Part shown: positions 37,374-46,648 of the stretch, piece after piece
Layout of the letters: each line of letters opens with the position of its first letter
Position numbering within the stretch: position 1 is the first letter of the stretch
DNA from: Coprococcus ammoniilyticus
Lineage (GTDB): Bacteria; Bacillota; Clostridia; Lachnospirales; Lachnospiraceae
Direction of reading: 5' to 3'
Assembly: GCF_025567345.1 (NCBI RefSeq)
Contig: NZ_JAOQJS010000006.1
Coordinates: forward strand, 62,001 to 126,000
DNA: 64,000 bases
Translations under genes and position numbers: made by a program
The notes under the pieces: generated by a model
The model's database searches: none
What the model saw: only the letters and a program-made list of their open reading frames with translations
Told to the model about the DNA's origin: nothing

Positions 37374-38648
37374 ATGAGAAAGAAAAAAATTATAGCTGTC
37401 GTTGCAGCAGCAACACTTGCATTATCAATGGTAGGATGTGGATCAGGCGGATCAGGCGGATCAGGCGGAAGCAGCTCAAGCGGAGTTGCAAATAAGGATA
37501 AGCCACTTTGCTGGTTCAACCGTCAGCCATCCAACAGCTCAACAGGAGAACTTGATAAGGAAGCATTAAGCTTCAACAAAGATACTTATTATGTAGGCTT
37601 CGATGCTAACCAGGGTGCTGAGCTTCAGGGTCAGATGGTACTTGATTATATCAAAGCAAATGCAGCAACAATTGACCGTAACGGTGATGGCGTTATCGGA
37701 TACGTTTTAGCAATCGGTGATATCGGACACAATGACTCAATCGCTCGTACTCGTGGTGTTCGTTCAGCACTTGGCACAGGAGTTGATGCAAATGGTGCAG
37801 TTGATTCAACACCTGCAGGTACAAACGTAGACGGATCAGCAAAAGTTGTTCAGGATGCAAAGCTTGATGTAGATGGTAAGACATATACAATCCGTGAGCT
37901 TGCTTCACAGGAAATGAAGAACTCAGCAGGTGCTACATGGGATGCAGCAACAGCAGGAAACGCTATCGGAACATGGACAGCTTCATTCGGTGATCAGATT
38001 GATGTAGTTGTTTCAAATAACGATGGTATGGGAATGTCAATGTTCAATGCATGGGCAAAGGATAACAAGGTTCCTACATTTGGATACGATGCTAACAGCG
38101 ATGCAGTAGCAGCTATTGCAGAAGGTTACGGCGGAACAATTTCACAGCATGCAGATGTTCAGGCTTACTTAACACTCAGAGTTCTTCGTAACGCACTTGA
38201 TGGTGTAGACGTTGATACAGGTATCGGTACACCTGATGAAGCAGGTAACTGCTTAACAGAAGGTGAAGATTACAGATACAGCGAAGAAGAAAGATCATAC
38301 TACGCATTAAACGTAGCAGTAACTGCTGAAAACTATCAGGATTTCACAGATTCAACAAAGGTTTATGACAAGGTTTCAAAACAGCTTGATTCAAGCAAGA
38401 GCCCAACAAAGAAAGTATGGCTTGATATCTACAACGCTTCAGATAACTTCTTAAGCTCAACATACCAGCCACTTCTTGAGAATTACGATGATCTGCTCAA
38501 CCTGAAAGTAGATTACATCGGTGGTGATGGTCAGACAGAGTCTAACATTACAAACCGTCTTGGTAACCCGGGCGAATATGACGCATTTGCGATCAACATG
38601 GTTAAGACAGATAATGCAGCATCATACACAACACTTCTTAACAAATAA
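37374..38648 (+). CDS. Galactose/glucose-type binding lipoprotein with circularly permuted order
   Basis: A 424-residue lipoprotein (MVGCGS, Cys22) with a repeated Gly-Ser linker. The mature part begins at residue 43 with PLCWFNRQPS, which in MglB-type proteins is reached only after about 90 residues, then YYVGFDANQGAELQG, IGHNDSIARTR (His119, Asp121, Arg125), Trp189, VVSNNDGMG and FGYDANSDAV (Asp239). The block that should be first, VWLDIYNASDNFLSST and YDAFAINMVKTDNAASYTTLL, is at the end (347-422). Sugar-contact residues of galactose-binding proteins are thus all present, in rotated order. Start has AGGAGG. First gene of the importer operon. Confidence 0.88.
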   Translation: MRKKKIIAVVAAATLALSMVGCGSGGSGGSGGSSSSGVANKDKPLCWFNRQPSNSSTGELDKEALSFNKDTYYVGFDANQGAELQGQMVLDYIKANAATIDRNGDGVIGYVLAIGDIGHNDSIARTRGVRSALGTGVDANGAVDSTPAGTNVDGSAKVVQDAKLDVDGKTYTIRELASQEMKNSAGATWDAATAGNAIGTWTASFGDQIDVVVSNNDGMGMSMFNAWAKDNKVPTFGYDANSDAVAAIAEGYGGTISQHADVQAYLTLRVLRNALDGVDVDTGIGTPDEAGNCLTEGEDYRYSEEERSYYALNVAVTAENYQDFTDSTKVYDKVSKQLDSSKSPTKKVWLDIYNASDNFLSSTYQPLLENYDDLLNLKVDYIGGDGQTESNITNRLGNPGEYDAFAINMVKTDNAASYTTLLNK

Positions 38649-38683
38649 GATAACGGATCGGCAGGCAATAATGATTTAACTCA

Positions 38684-38720
38684 GAGGGGTGTCAGATACA
38701 AGATTTGATACCCTTCTTTT
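38684..38720 (+). promoter_or_regulatory. Attenuator-like hairpin between binding protein and ATPase genes
   Basis: GGGGTGTCA (38687-38695 region) pairs with TGATACCC (38706-38714 region) with one G-U pair, followed by TTCTTTT. It should lower ATPase and permease expression relative to the binding protein. Confidence 0.5.
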
Positions 38721-38742
38721 ACTAAGAAAGGGAAGTAGAGAT

Positions 38743-40251
38743 ATGGCAGAAGATAAGAATAAATACATCTTATCGATTCAGGGCATGAGCAAGTCATTCG
38801 GTAGAAACAAGGTTCTGGATCACATTAACCTGAATGTGAAACCGGGCTCGATCATGGGTCTTATGGGTGAGAACGGTGCCGGAAAATCGACAATGATGAA
38901 ATGTCTCTTCGGAACCTATCAGAAGGACGAAGGAACTATAATATTAGATGGTAAAGAAGTAAACTTCTCAGGTCCAAAGGATGCCCTTGAAAACGGAGTT
39001 GCAATGGTTCATCAGGAGCTTAACCAGTGTCTTGAAAGAAGCGTTGTGGACAACCTGTTCCTGGGACGTTACCCAAAGAATTCCCTCGGTGTGATCGATG
39101 AGGGCAGAATGAAAAAAGAAGCTTCGGATTTGTTCAGAAAGCTCGGTATTACCGTAAATCTGACACAGCCGATGAAGAAAATGTCAGTATCGCAGCGTCA
39201 GATGTGTGAGATCGCAAAGGCTATTTCTTACAACTCAAAAGTAATTGTACTTGATGAGCCTACATCCTCACTGACAGCACCTGAGGTTGCAAAGCTGTTC
39301 AAGATGATGAGACAGTTAAAAGAGCAGGGAATTTCCCTGATTTATATATCACATAAAATGGATGAGATCTTCGAGATCTGTGACCAGATATCCGTTCTTC
39401 GAGATGGTAGTCTGGTAATGACAAAAGACAGTAAGGACACAAACATGAACGAACTGATCTCCGCAATGGTTGGTCGTTCTCTTGACAATAGATTTCCACC
39501 TGTAGACAATGAGCCCGGTGAGACAGTTCTCTCCGTACAGAACCTGTCAACAAAGTATGCACCAAAGCTCCAGAACATCACATTTGATGTTAAGAAGGGT
39601 GAGATTTTCGGACTGTATGGTCTGGTAGGTGCAGGTCGTACAGAGCTCCTTGAAACCATATTCGGTATGCGTACAAGAGCAGCAGGAAATGTACTTTATA
39701 ACGGCAAGATGATGAACTTCTCATCACCAAAGGATGCCATGGATCATGGTTTTGCCCTGATCACAGAGGAAAGAAAAGCAAACGGACTTTTCCTGAAAGC
39801 AGATATCACATTTAATACAACAATTGCAAATATGAATCACTATAAGAGCGGAATCGCACTTAGCCATGACGATATGGTTCGTGCAACCGCAGAGGAGATC
39901 AAGGTCATGCATACAAAATGTATGGGACCGGACGATATGATCGCAAACCTCTCCGGTGGTAACCAGCAGAAGGTTATCTTCGGTAAATGGCTGGAGCGTT
40001 CTCCTAATGTATTTATGATGGATGATCCTACAAGAGGTATCGATGTAGGTGCCAAGTACGAGATCTATGAACTGATCATCAATATGGCAAAGCAAGGTAA
40101 AACAATTATCGTTGTATCCTCAGAGATGCCTGAGATCCTTGGTATCACAAACCGTATTGGTGTTATGTCGAACGGTCATCTTGCAGGAATCGTAAATACA
40201 AAAGAGACCAACCAGGAAGAATTATTAAGACTTAGTGCGAAATATTTGTAA
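38743..40251 (+). CDS. mglA: Galactose-type ABC transporter ATPase
   Basis: A 502-residue tandem ATPase. Start 38743 (MAEDKNKYIL) follows AAGGGAAG. First domain: Walker A GENGAGKST, MSVSQRQMCEIAKA, Walker B VIVLDEPTSSL. Second domain: GLVGAGRTE in the Walker A place, LSGGNQQKVIFGKWL and FMMDDPTRGID. The second Walker B is DDP rather than DEP, as in several MglA-type proteins whose second site is regulatory. It powers the importer formed with the permuted binding protein and the extended permease. Confidence 0.93.
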   Translation: MAEDKNKYILSIQGMSKSFGRNKVLDHINLNVKPGSIMGLMGENGAGKSTMMKCLFGTYQKDEGTIILDGKEVNFSGPKDALENGVAMVHQELNQCLERSVVDNLFLGRYPKNSLGVIDEGRMKKEASDLFRKLGITVNLTQPMKKMSVSQRQMCEIAKAISYNSKVIVLDEPTSSLTAPEVAKLFKMMRQLKEQGISLIYISHKMDEIFEICDQISVLRDGSLVMTKDSKDTNMNELISAMVGRSLDNRFPPVDNEPGETVLSVQNLSTKYAPKLQNITFDVKKGEIFGLYGLVGAGRTELLETIFGMRTRAAGNVLYNGKMMNFSSPKDAMDHGFALITEERKANGLFLKADITFNTTIANMNHYKSGIALSHDDMVRATAEEIKVMHTKCMGPDDMIANLSGGNQQKVIFGKWLERSPNVFMMDDPTRGIDVGAKYEIYELIINMAKQGKTIIVVSSEMPEILGITNRIGVMSNGHLAGIVNTKETNQEELLRLSAKYL

Positions 40252-40269
40252 TAGAGAGGAGTTTTGGTT

Positions 40270-41922
40270 ATGGCAGATAAAAGTAAGATCCTTTCGGCTG
40301 ATGCAGAAGCAGCGCTTTTGAAGCCGATTGATGAATATGTAGGAAAAATACAGTCACAGATCGATGCACTTCGTGTAGACGGATCTGACAAGGTTCAGAG
40401 CTATAAGAACCAGATCGCAATTGCGAAGGAAGACAAGAACTTATCAAAGGATGAGAGAGCAAAAGCAGTTGCAGCAGCAAAGTCTGGACTTGAAAAGGCA
40501 AAGAGTGTGGAAGCAGCAAACAAGGATAAGGTATCCAAGTTGATCGCAGAAGCAGAAAAGTACCTTTCCGAGAATTATAACAGCAAATATTATGATAAAG
40601 TAGTTGCAAGCTGCGAGGCAGAAAAAGCAGCAGAAAACGAAGCTTATGAGAAGGTTCGTGCAACGATCAAGACAGAGCACGAACAGACACTTGCCAAGCT
40701 GTCCGCTGCAGACGAGATCAAAGATGAGAAATATGTATATAAGAACAGATTATTTGATGCACAGATGTCTCACGAATCCAGATTACAGGAGATCAAGGAC
40801 AGAAAGCATGATGCATTTGCACATAAGTTCCATCTGATCGACCTCTTACGGATGTCCAAATACACATTTGGTCAGAAGCAGGCTCAGAAGATCGAGAATT
40901 ACAAATACACATTTAATACATCACAGTTCCTTTATAAGAACGGTCTGTATATCGTAATCATCCTGATCTTCATTGCACTTTGTATTATCACACCAATCGT
41001 TAAGAATACACAGTTATTAACCGTTACCAATATCCTGAATATCTTACAGCAGGCATCTCCTCGAATGTTCCTTGCACTCGGTGTTGCCGGTTTGATTTTA
41101 CTTACAGGTACTGACCTTTCCATCGGACGTATGGTAGGTATGGGTATGGTTACAGCAACTATCATCATGCATAACGGCCCTAACACAGGTGGCGTATTCG
41201 GACATATCTTTGATTTCTCAAATATTCCGGCCGCTCCTAGAGCAATTCTTGCACTGGTAGCCTGTGTAATTCTTACAACAGTATTTGCAAGTATCGCAGG
41301 TTTCTTCATGGCGAAGTACAAGATGCATCCATTCATCTCAACCATGGCGAACATGCTGATTATCTTTGGTTTAGTAACATACGCAACAAAGGGTGTATCA
41401 TTCGGTGCGATTGATTCTTCAATCCCTACCATGTTCATCCCTACATTTGGCAGCTTCCCATCGATTATTCTTTGGGCGATCGTAGCAATCATTGTTGTAT
41501 GGTTCATCTGGAACAAGACAACATTTGGTAAGAATCTGTACGCTGTAGGTGGAAACCCGGAAGCAGCAGCAGTTTCAGGTATCTCAGTATTCAAAGTAAC
41601 ACTTGGCGCATTCATCCTTGCAGGTATCCTTTACGGATTCGGTTCATGGCTTGAATGTAACAGAATGGTAGGTTCCGGTAGTGCCGCTTATGGACAGGGC
41701 TGGGATATGGATGCCATTGCAGCCTGTGTAGTTGGTGGTGTATCATTTACAGGTGGTATCGGTAAGATCTCCGGCGTTGTAACTGGTGTACTTATCTTCA
41801 CATCATTAACATACTCACTTACAATCCTTGGTATTGATACAAACCTTCAGTTCATTTTCGAAGGTATCATCATCCTTGCGGCTGTAACTCTTGACTGTCT
41901 CAAGTATGTACAGAAGAAGTAA
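40270..41922 (+). CDS. mglC: Galactose-type ABC permease with N-terminal coiled-coil extension
   Basis: A 550-residue permease; MglC proteins are usually about 335. Residues 1-220 are an Ala/Lys/Glu-rich helical region with no signal peptide (DEYVGKIQSQIDALRV, KAVAAAKSGLEKAKSVEAANKDKVSK, AEKAAENEAYEKVRATIKTEHEQTL), probably a long cytoplasmic coiled coil. From about 226 the normal permease follows: IVIILIFIALCIITP, GLILLTGTDLSIGRMVG, YAVGGNPEAAAVSGISVFKV and DAIAACVVGGVSFTGGIGKISG. ATG 40270 follows AGAGGAG. The extension could touch the ATPase or the two-component system. Confidence 0.9.
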   Translation: MADKSKILSADAEAALLKPIDEYVGKIQSQIDALRVDGSDKVQSYKNQIAIAKEDKNLSKDERAKAVAAAKSGLEKAKSVEAANKDKVSKLIAEAEKYLSENYNSKYYDKVVASCEAEKAAENEAYEKVRATIKTEHEQTLAKLSAADEIKDEKYVYKNRLFDAQMSHESRLQEIKDRKHDAFAHKFHLIDLLRMSKYTFGQKQAQKIENYKYTFNTSQFLYKNGLYIVIILIFIALCIITPIVKNTQLLTVTNILNILQQASPRMFLALGVAGLILLTGTDLSIGRMVGMGMVTATIIMHNGPNTGGVFGHIFDFSNIPAAPRAILALVACVILTTVFASIAGFFMAKYKMHPFISTMANMLIIFGLVTYATKGVSFGAIDSSIPTMFIPTFGSFPSIILWAIVAIIVVWFIWNKTTFGKNLYAVGGNPEAAAVSGISVFKVTLGAFILAGILYGFGSWLECNRMVGSGSAAYGQGWDMDAIAACVVGGVSFTGGIGKISGVVTGVLIFTSLTYSLTILGIDTNLQFIFEGIIILAAVTLDCLKYVQKK

Positions 41923-41961
41923 GGAAATGTAATAATCGCTCACAAAAAAACGATATAAATC

Positions 41962-42040
41962 AAAAGCCGCTCCGTTCGTCTTTGATGTGCTTTCTGTCAG
42001 GCTGACAGATGCAAGTTCCAGACTGAACGGAGCGGCTTTT
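41962..42040. terminator. Strong cruciform terminator after the mgl-type operon
   Basis: A perfect 16-pair stem, AAAAGCCGCTCCGTTC (41962-41977) with GAACGGAGCGGCTTTT (42025-42040), encloses a second hairpin CTGTCAG/CTGACAG. T residues end the descending arm. Confidence 0.9.
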
Positions 42041-42167
42041 AAAATATCAGGAGTACGCTGTTATTTTATTTGGATATATATATGGTAAAACGGGATTTTG
42101 GGGTTCATTCTGAACGTGGATTTGTTATAATAAGGAACAGATAGAAAGAATAGAAGAGGAATGAGAT

Positions 42168-43772
42168 ATGGATAATTATAAAGTGGTACTCGTCGATGAT
42201 GAGGTGGAAGTAATCGATGCGATCGAACAGAGGATTCATTGGGATATATTAGGATTTGAAGTTGTTGGAAGTGCGACAAACGGCGTGAAAGCTCTGGAGC
42301 TTGTGGAGAAGCAGCAGCCGGATGTCGTGATAACCGATATCAAGATGCCGTATATGGATGGACTGGAGCTTGCCAGAAGATTGAATAAAGAATATCAGAA
42401 TATCCATATCATCATTTTTACAGGATTTGATGAGTTTGAATATGCGAAGGAAGCTGTTCATCTGGAAGTAGAGGAATATATGCTGAAGCCGATCAATGCT
42501 CTGGAGCTTACGGAATGTATGAAACGGTTGAAAAAGACTCTGGATAAGGAGAGAGAAGAACGTCTGAATGTAACAAAGCTTGAGAATTATCTGAAGGATT
42601 CCCTTCCGGTGCTTCAGACGAATCTGTTTGTTTCGTTGATCGAGGGTCGTGTAAATGAAGAATATTGCGAGAAGTTTTTGAAAGCGTATCAGATTGATAT
42701 GAAAGGACCGTATTATTGCTGCGCGATCTTTCATACCTCGGAGCATCATGTTCCGGATGGTATGAATCCATTGCTGCTTGCCATGTCAGTCGAGCATGAG
42801 ATCAAGGATCGTTTAGCACCGGAATGGAAGAATCATATGTTCACATATCTGGGAAATGCACTTATGATCATAGAACTGGAAACGGAAGAAATGGTAGTTG
42901 CATTTACAGATGCCTGTGACCGATTCTGCAAATGGGCATATCGTGTTATGGGAGCTGTTGTGACTGCGGGAATCGGAAGAGTCTGTGATAATCTGATCAG
43001 CGTTAATTCTTCTTATGATGGAGCAAGAGAAGCAGTTTCTTATCGTGTATTATATGGAACGAGCCGTGCGATCAATATTGGTGAGATTGCACCGAAGGAG
43101 CAGGAGATCCTGATCCAGCCGGAGGATACAAAGATGCATGATCTGTTCAAGGCTATTCATCTGGGAGTACCGGAGACACTTGAACAGTCGGTGCGGAAGG
43201 AAGTGGAGAAGCTTCATAATAATGCGCAGACCGTGAACCAGTATAACCTTGCGATTATGGAGATGGTGGGAGCATTTTATCGATTCTGTGCTAATAATTT
43301 TATCGATTTTAATGAGTTTTGCGGTAATGTCGGAAATCCATACGAACGTGTACCGGAGATGGATGAAAGCACATTAACCGCGTGGATGATCGATTCGGCA
43401 AAAGCCATCAGTGAGGAGCTGAAAAATGCCAGAAACAGTACATCGAGACGTATGGTTACAGATGCGCAGAATCTGGTGCATGACAGGTATATGGAGCCGA
43501 ATCTTTCCCTGGATACCGTGTGCTCGGCACTTGGAGTATCGAATTCTTATTTTTCCAGTGTATTTAAAAAAGAGACAGGAAAGGCATTTGTAACATATCT
43601 GACCGATTACCGGATGGATCATGCGGCAGAACTGATTCTCGAAACGAATGAGAAAAGTTATCAGATTGCAGAGCGGGTCGGTTATCTTGATGCAAATTAT
43701 TTCAGTTATGTATTTAAGAAGCGTTTTGGGGTTTCGCCATCCAAATACAGAACGGAGCATCTGAAAAAATAA
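42168..43772 (+). CDS. YesN-type AraC response regulator
   Basis: A 534-residue regulator: receiver domain (VVLVDDEVEVIDAI, phosphoacceptor Asp in DVVITDIKMPYMDGLE, Lys in YMLKPI), a long middle region, and a C-terminal AraC double helix-turn-helix (LSLDTVCSALGVSNSYFSSVFKKETGKAFVTYLTDYRMDHA, IAERVGYLDANYFSYVFKKRFGVSPSKYR). It pairs with the YesM-type kinase 19 bases downstream. YesN-type proteins commonly activate nearby sugar transporters, here most simply the importer operon through the 21-bp repeats at 37241-37276. Confidence 0.93.
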   Translation: MDNYKVVLVDDEVEVIDAIEQRIHWDILGFEVVGSATNGVKALELVEKQQPDVVITDIKMPYMDGLELARRLNKEYQNIHIIIFTGFDEFEYAKEAVHLEVEEYMLKPINALELTECMKRLKKTLDKEREERLNVTKLENYLKDSLPVLQTNLFVSLIEGRVNEEYCEKFLKAYQIDMKGPYYCCAIFHTSEHHVPDGMNPLLLAMSVEHEIKDRLAPEWKNHMFTYLGNALMIIELETEEMVVAFTDACDRFCKWAYRVMGAVVTAGIGRVCDNLISVNSSYDGAREAVSYRVLYGTSRAINIGEIAPKEQEILIQPEDTKMHDLFKAIHLGVPETLEQSVRKEVEKLHNNAQTVNQYNLAIMEMVGAFYRFCANNFIDFNEFCGNVGNPYERVPEMDESTLTAWMIDSAKAISEELKNARNSTSRRMVTDAQNLVHDRYMEPNLSLDTVCSALGVSNSYFSSVFKKETGKAFVTYLTDYRMDHAAELILETNEKSYQIAERVGYLDANYFSYVFKKRFGVSPSKYRTEHLKK

Positions 43773-43791
43773 AGGATAAATAAGGGGAAGC

Positions 43792-45687
43792 GTGTTGAAG
43801 AATATAAGAAAGAATAAAAAGAAGAAAAATGAAAGTTCTATTATCGGACGTCTTCGGGGGTGGTTTTATCACGGCAGATTTATAGGTTTTGATATTCAGT
43901 CGATCATTATGACGGTGCTTACTGCCCTGACGATCATTACAACAGTTATCATGGGCCTGCTGTTGTATAATCGTTTTAAGATGGCGATTAAGCAGACTGC
44001 AGTCACGAATACGGAAAACATGGTGGAAAATACTGTTGAAAAGCTGGATGCAGATCTGTTAAATGTGCGTCAGATCACGAATGCGGTGAATTATAATATT
44101 ATTCAGGAATATGATATTTCCAGCCGGGATTTTAACCGGCAGTTCAGTCTGTTATATGAGATCAATGCCGATAAGATCCAGAGTATGGCGCTATATGATG
44201 ATAAAGGGAATCTTCTTACGGCAGAACCGGTCACGGTACAGAAGGATGCTGTGGAACCGTCGGAGCAGGACTGGTATCAGGATGCAGAGGCAGATATCGA
44301 GAATATTCATTTCTCTATACCGCATATCCAGAATCTGTTTGTCGATGGCACATATCGATATTACTGGGTTGTATCTCTCAGCCGTTCAGTTGATATCAAC
44401 GATGGTGAGCAGCCGGGAAGTGGTGTCCTTCTGGTCGATATGAAATATTCGGTGATAGAGGATACATTGGCACGGATCAACGATGCGTCAAATGGCATCT
44501 ATTATTACCTGTGCAACCGTGATGGTCAGATGATCTATCATCCGCGCGGAACCGATATGGACAGAGGATATTTCAAAGAAGAATACAGGGATGCAGCAAC
44601 CTATGAGGATGGAACATATGAACTTACGGTCAATGGCAGGACAAGCAATGTGATCGTAAATAGTGTTGCTTATACCGGATGGAAGGTGGTCGGTGTAGTT
44701 CCGGAAAGTGTACAGATCGCGAGCATCAACCGGTTCCGGTATTATATCATTACAACAGTTATCATTCTTATGATGATGCTTTTAGGTGTGAACCGTATTA
44801 TTTCGAAGAAGATATCCAGGCCGATTCTGAAGTTAAATGAATCAGTCAAAGCATATGAGGCAGGTGGTCCGACAGATATCTACATCGGTGGATCGTCCGA
44901 GATCCGTCATCTGGGATATTCCGTTCAGAAATCCTATGAACAGATCGAAGCTTTGATGCAGGAGATCATACGGGAACAGACGGAACGAAGAAAGAGTGAG
45001 ATGGATGCGCTGCAGAGCCAGATCAATCCGCATTTCCTCTACAATACCCTGGAATCCATCACATGGATGGTAGAAGCAAAGAAGAACCTGGATGCGGTGT
45101 TTATGATCTCAGAGCTTGCAAAGCTGCTCCGTATCAGTCTGTCAAAGGGCAGAACGGTGATCAGAATATCGGATGAGATCCAACATAGCAGAAGTTATAT
45201 GAATATTCAAAAAGTTCGATATAAGGAGCGTTTTCAGATCGAATTTGATATTGATGAAGAGATTAATGAGTACTGTACAGTAAAGCTGATCGTTCAGCCG
45301 ATTCTTGAAAATGCCATTTATTATGGTGTAGGGAATATGGATGAGGATGACAGCGGCAAAATCACGATCCGGGGAGAGAAAAAGGACGACGATATATATA
45401 TTTCCGTAGAAGATAATGGTATGGGAATGAATGAGGACATCGTAGAGAATATATTAAAAGATAATAACAAAGTACCAAAACATGGTTCCGGTGTCGGCCT
45501 GATCAATGTTCATTCCAGAATTCAGTTGATGTTTGGAAATGAATATGGTCTGGAGGTTTACAGTGAGCCGGACGAGGGTACGAGGATTGTGATCCACATA
45601 CCGGCTATTCCATATACAGAGGAGAATCGGGAACAGCTTGAAACACAAAATTATGGAAAGGGGAGAGTGACAGATGAAGAGAAATAG
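43792..45687 (+). CDS. YesM-type sensor histidine kinase
   Basis: A 631-residue kinase with a probable GTG start at 43792 (TTG at 43795 is the alternative), after AAGGGG. Two membrane helices (about 38-60 and 318-338) flank an extracellular cache-like domain of about 260 residues, then a HAMP (SKKISRPILKLNESVKAYEAG), His_kinase domain (SQINPHFLYNTLESI with phosphoacceptor His) and GHKL ATPase (LENAIYYGV, EDNGMGM, GSGVGLINVHSRIQ). The next gene overlaps it by 14 bases, so kinase and binding-protein genes are one translational unit. Confidence 0.93.
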   Translation: MLKNIRKNKKKKNESSIIGRLRGWFYHGRFIGFDIQSIIMTVLTALTIITTVIMGLLLYNRFKMAIKQTAVTNTENMVENTVEKLDADLLNVRQITNAVNYNIIQEYDISSRDFNRQFSLLYEINADKIQSMALYDDKGNLLTAEPVTVQKDAVEPSEQDWYQDAEADIENIHFSIPHIQNLFVDGTYRYYWVVSLSRSVDINDGEQPGSGVLLVDMKYSVIEDTLARINDASNGIYYYLCNRDGQMIYHPRGTDMDRGYFKEEYRDAATYEDGTYELTVNGRTSNVIVNSVAYTGWKVVGVVPESVQIASINRFRYYIITTVIILMMMLLGVNRIISKKISRPILKLNESVKAYEAGGPTDIYIGGSSEIRHLGYSVQKSYEQIEALMQEIIREQTERRKSEMDALQSQINPHFLYNTLESITWMVEAKKNLDAVFMISELAKLLRISLSKGRTVIRISDEIQHSRSYMNIQKVRYKERFQIEFDIDEEINEYCTVKLIVQPILENAIYYGVGNMDEDDSGKITIRGEKKDDDIYISVEDNGMGMNEDIVENILKDNNKVPKHGSGVGLINVHSRIQLMFGNEYGLEVYSEPDEGTRIVIHIPAIPYTEENREQLETQNYGKGRVTDEEK

Positions 45688-46648
45688 AATTACTTTCCTC
45701 ATAGCAGAGCTGATCCTGATTGCCATTGCCGGTATATTTATCAACCGGATTTTTCGGGAAGATAATCCGCAGAAACGTGTGGCAGTTATTCTTCCGGACT
45801 CCGGTAATACCAGATGGGAAGGCCTGGTTAATGGACTGAAGCAGTCTGCGCAGGTAAATAACATTCATTTGATCATCTGTAATACAGATGAGATCGTAAG
45901 TGCAGATGATGAAAAAGAGCTGATTGATGAACAGCTTGAAAATGACGTGGATGCATTTATCATCTGTCCTGCTCCCGGAACAGATACAAAAGATATGCTT
46001 GCGTCTTTGCAGGCGGAGAAAGAGACCTTTGTTCTGATAACGGAGGATGCATATATGGCAGATGACACAGAATCGACCGGATTTGTAACGATAAAGCCGG
46101 ATAACTATCAGATCGGCTATACTCTCGGCAGGCAGATCATAAAAAATGATACAGATAATCAGGCAGGCAAGAAGGTCGGAGTGATTGTCGGACGGGCAGA
46201 GACTGAGGCAAGTGTCAGCCGTGTAAAGGGACTTACCGATGCACTTGCAGGATATAACTGTGAGCTTGTCTGGACGTATAATCAGAATAGCGGTAAAGAT
46301 ACCTGTAAGGCGGTTGATTCCCTGGAAGCGGTTGATTATATAGCAGCTATGGATACAGAAGCTCTTGATACACTCGGTGAAAATGCTGAAAATGGGTATT
46401 ATAAAGGGGCAGAGATATATGGGGTAGGTACAAGCATGAAGTCCGTTGCCCTGCTTGATTACAACAAGATTAAATGCCTTGTTGTACCGGATGGGTACAG
46501 CATCGGTTATGAGAGTGTAAATGAGATCGCAAAGGAACTTGGACGACCATTATATACATTAAAAAGTCATGAAGAAGCGATACGGGTAATCTATAAGGAT
46601 GACCTGTTTTCGGAAGAGACAGAAAGGTTTTTATATTCGTATGAATAG
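45674..46648 (+). CDS. Membrane-anchored sugar-binding protein, probable sensor partner
   Basis: A 324-residue protein with an uncleaved-looking N-terminal membrane anchor (ITFLIAELILIAIAGIFINRIF, no lipobox) and an extracellular type I periplasmic-binding fold (RVAVILPDSGNTRWEGLVNGL, VDAFIICPAPGTDTKDML, KKVGVIVGRAETEASVSRVKGL, AEIYGVGTSMKSVALL). It overlaps the kinase gene by 14 bases. By analogy with the XylFII-LytS-YesN system of Clostridium, it probably binds sugar and signals through the kinase's outer domain rather than serving import. Confidence 0.87.
   Translation: MKRNRITFLIAELILIAIAGIFINRIFREDNPQKRVAVILPDSGNTRWEGLVNGLKQSAQVNNIHLIICNTDEIVSADDEKELIDEQLENDVDAFIICPAPGTDTKDMLASLQAEKETFVLITEDAYMADDTESTGFVTIKPDNYQIGYTLGRQIIKNDTDNQAGKKVGVIVGRAETEASVSRVKGLTDALAGYNCELVWTYNQNSGKDTCKAVDSLEAVDYIAAMDTEALDTLGENAENGYYKGAEIYGVGTSMKSVALLDYNKIKCLVVPDGYSIGYESVNEIAKELGRPLYTLKSHEEAIRVIYKDDLFSEETERFLYSYE

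Noticed and set aside
40932..41615. 227-codon open frame on the minus strand
   Set aside because: Antisense to the extended permease gene, without ribosome site; same reason as above.
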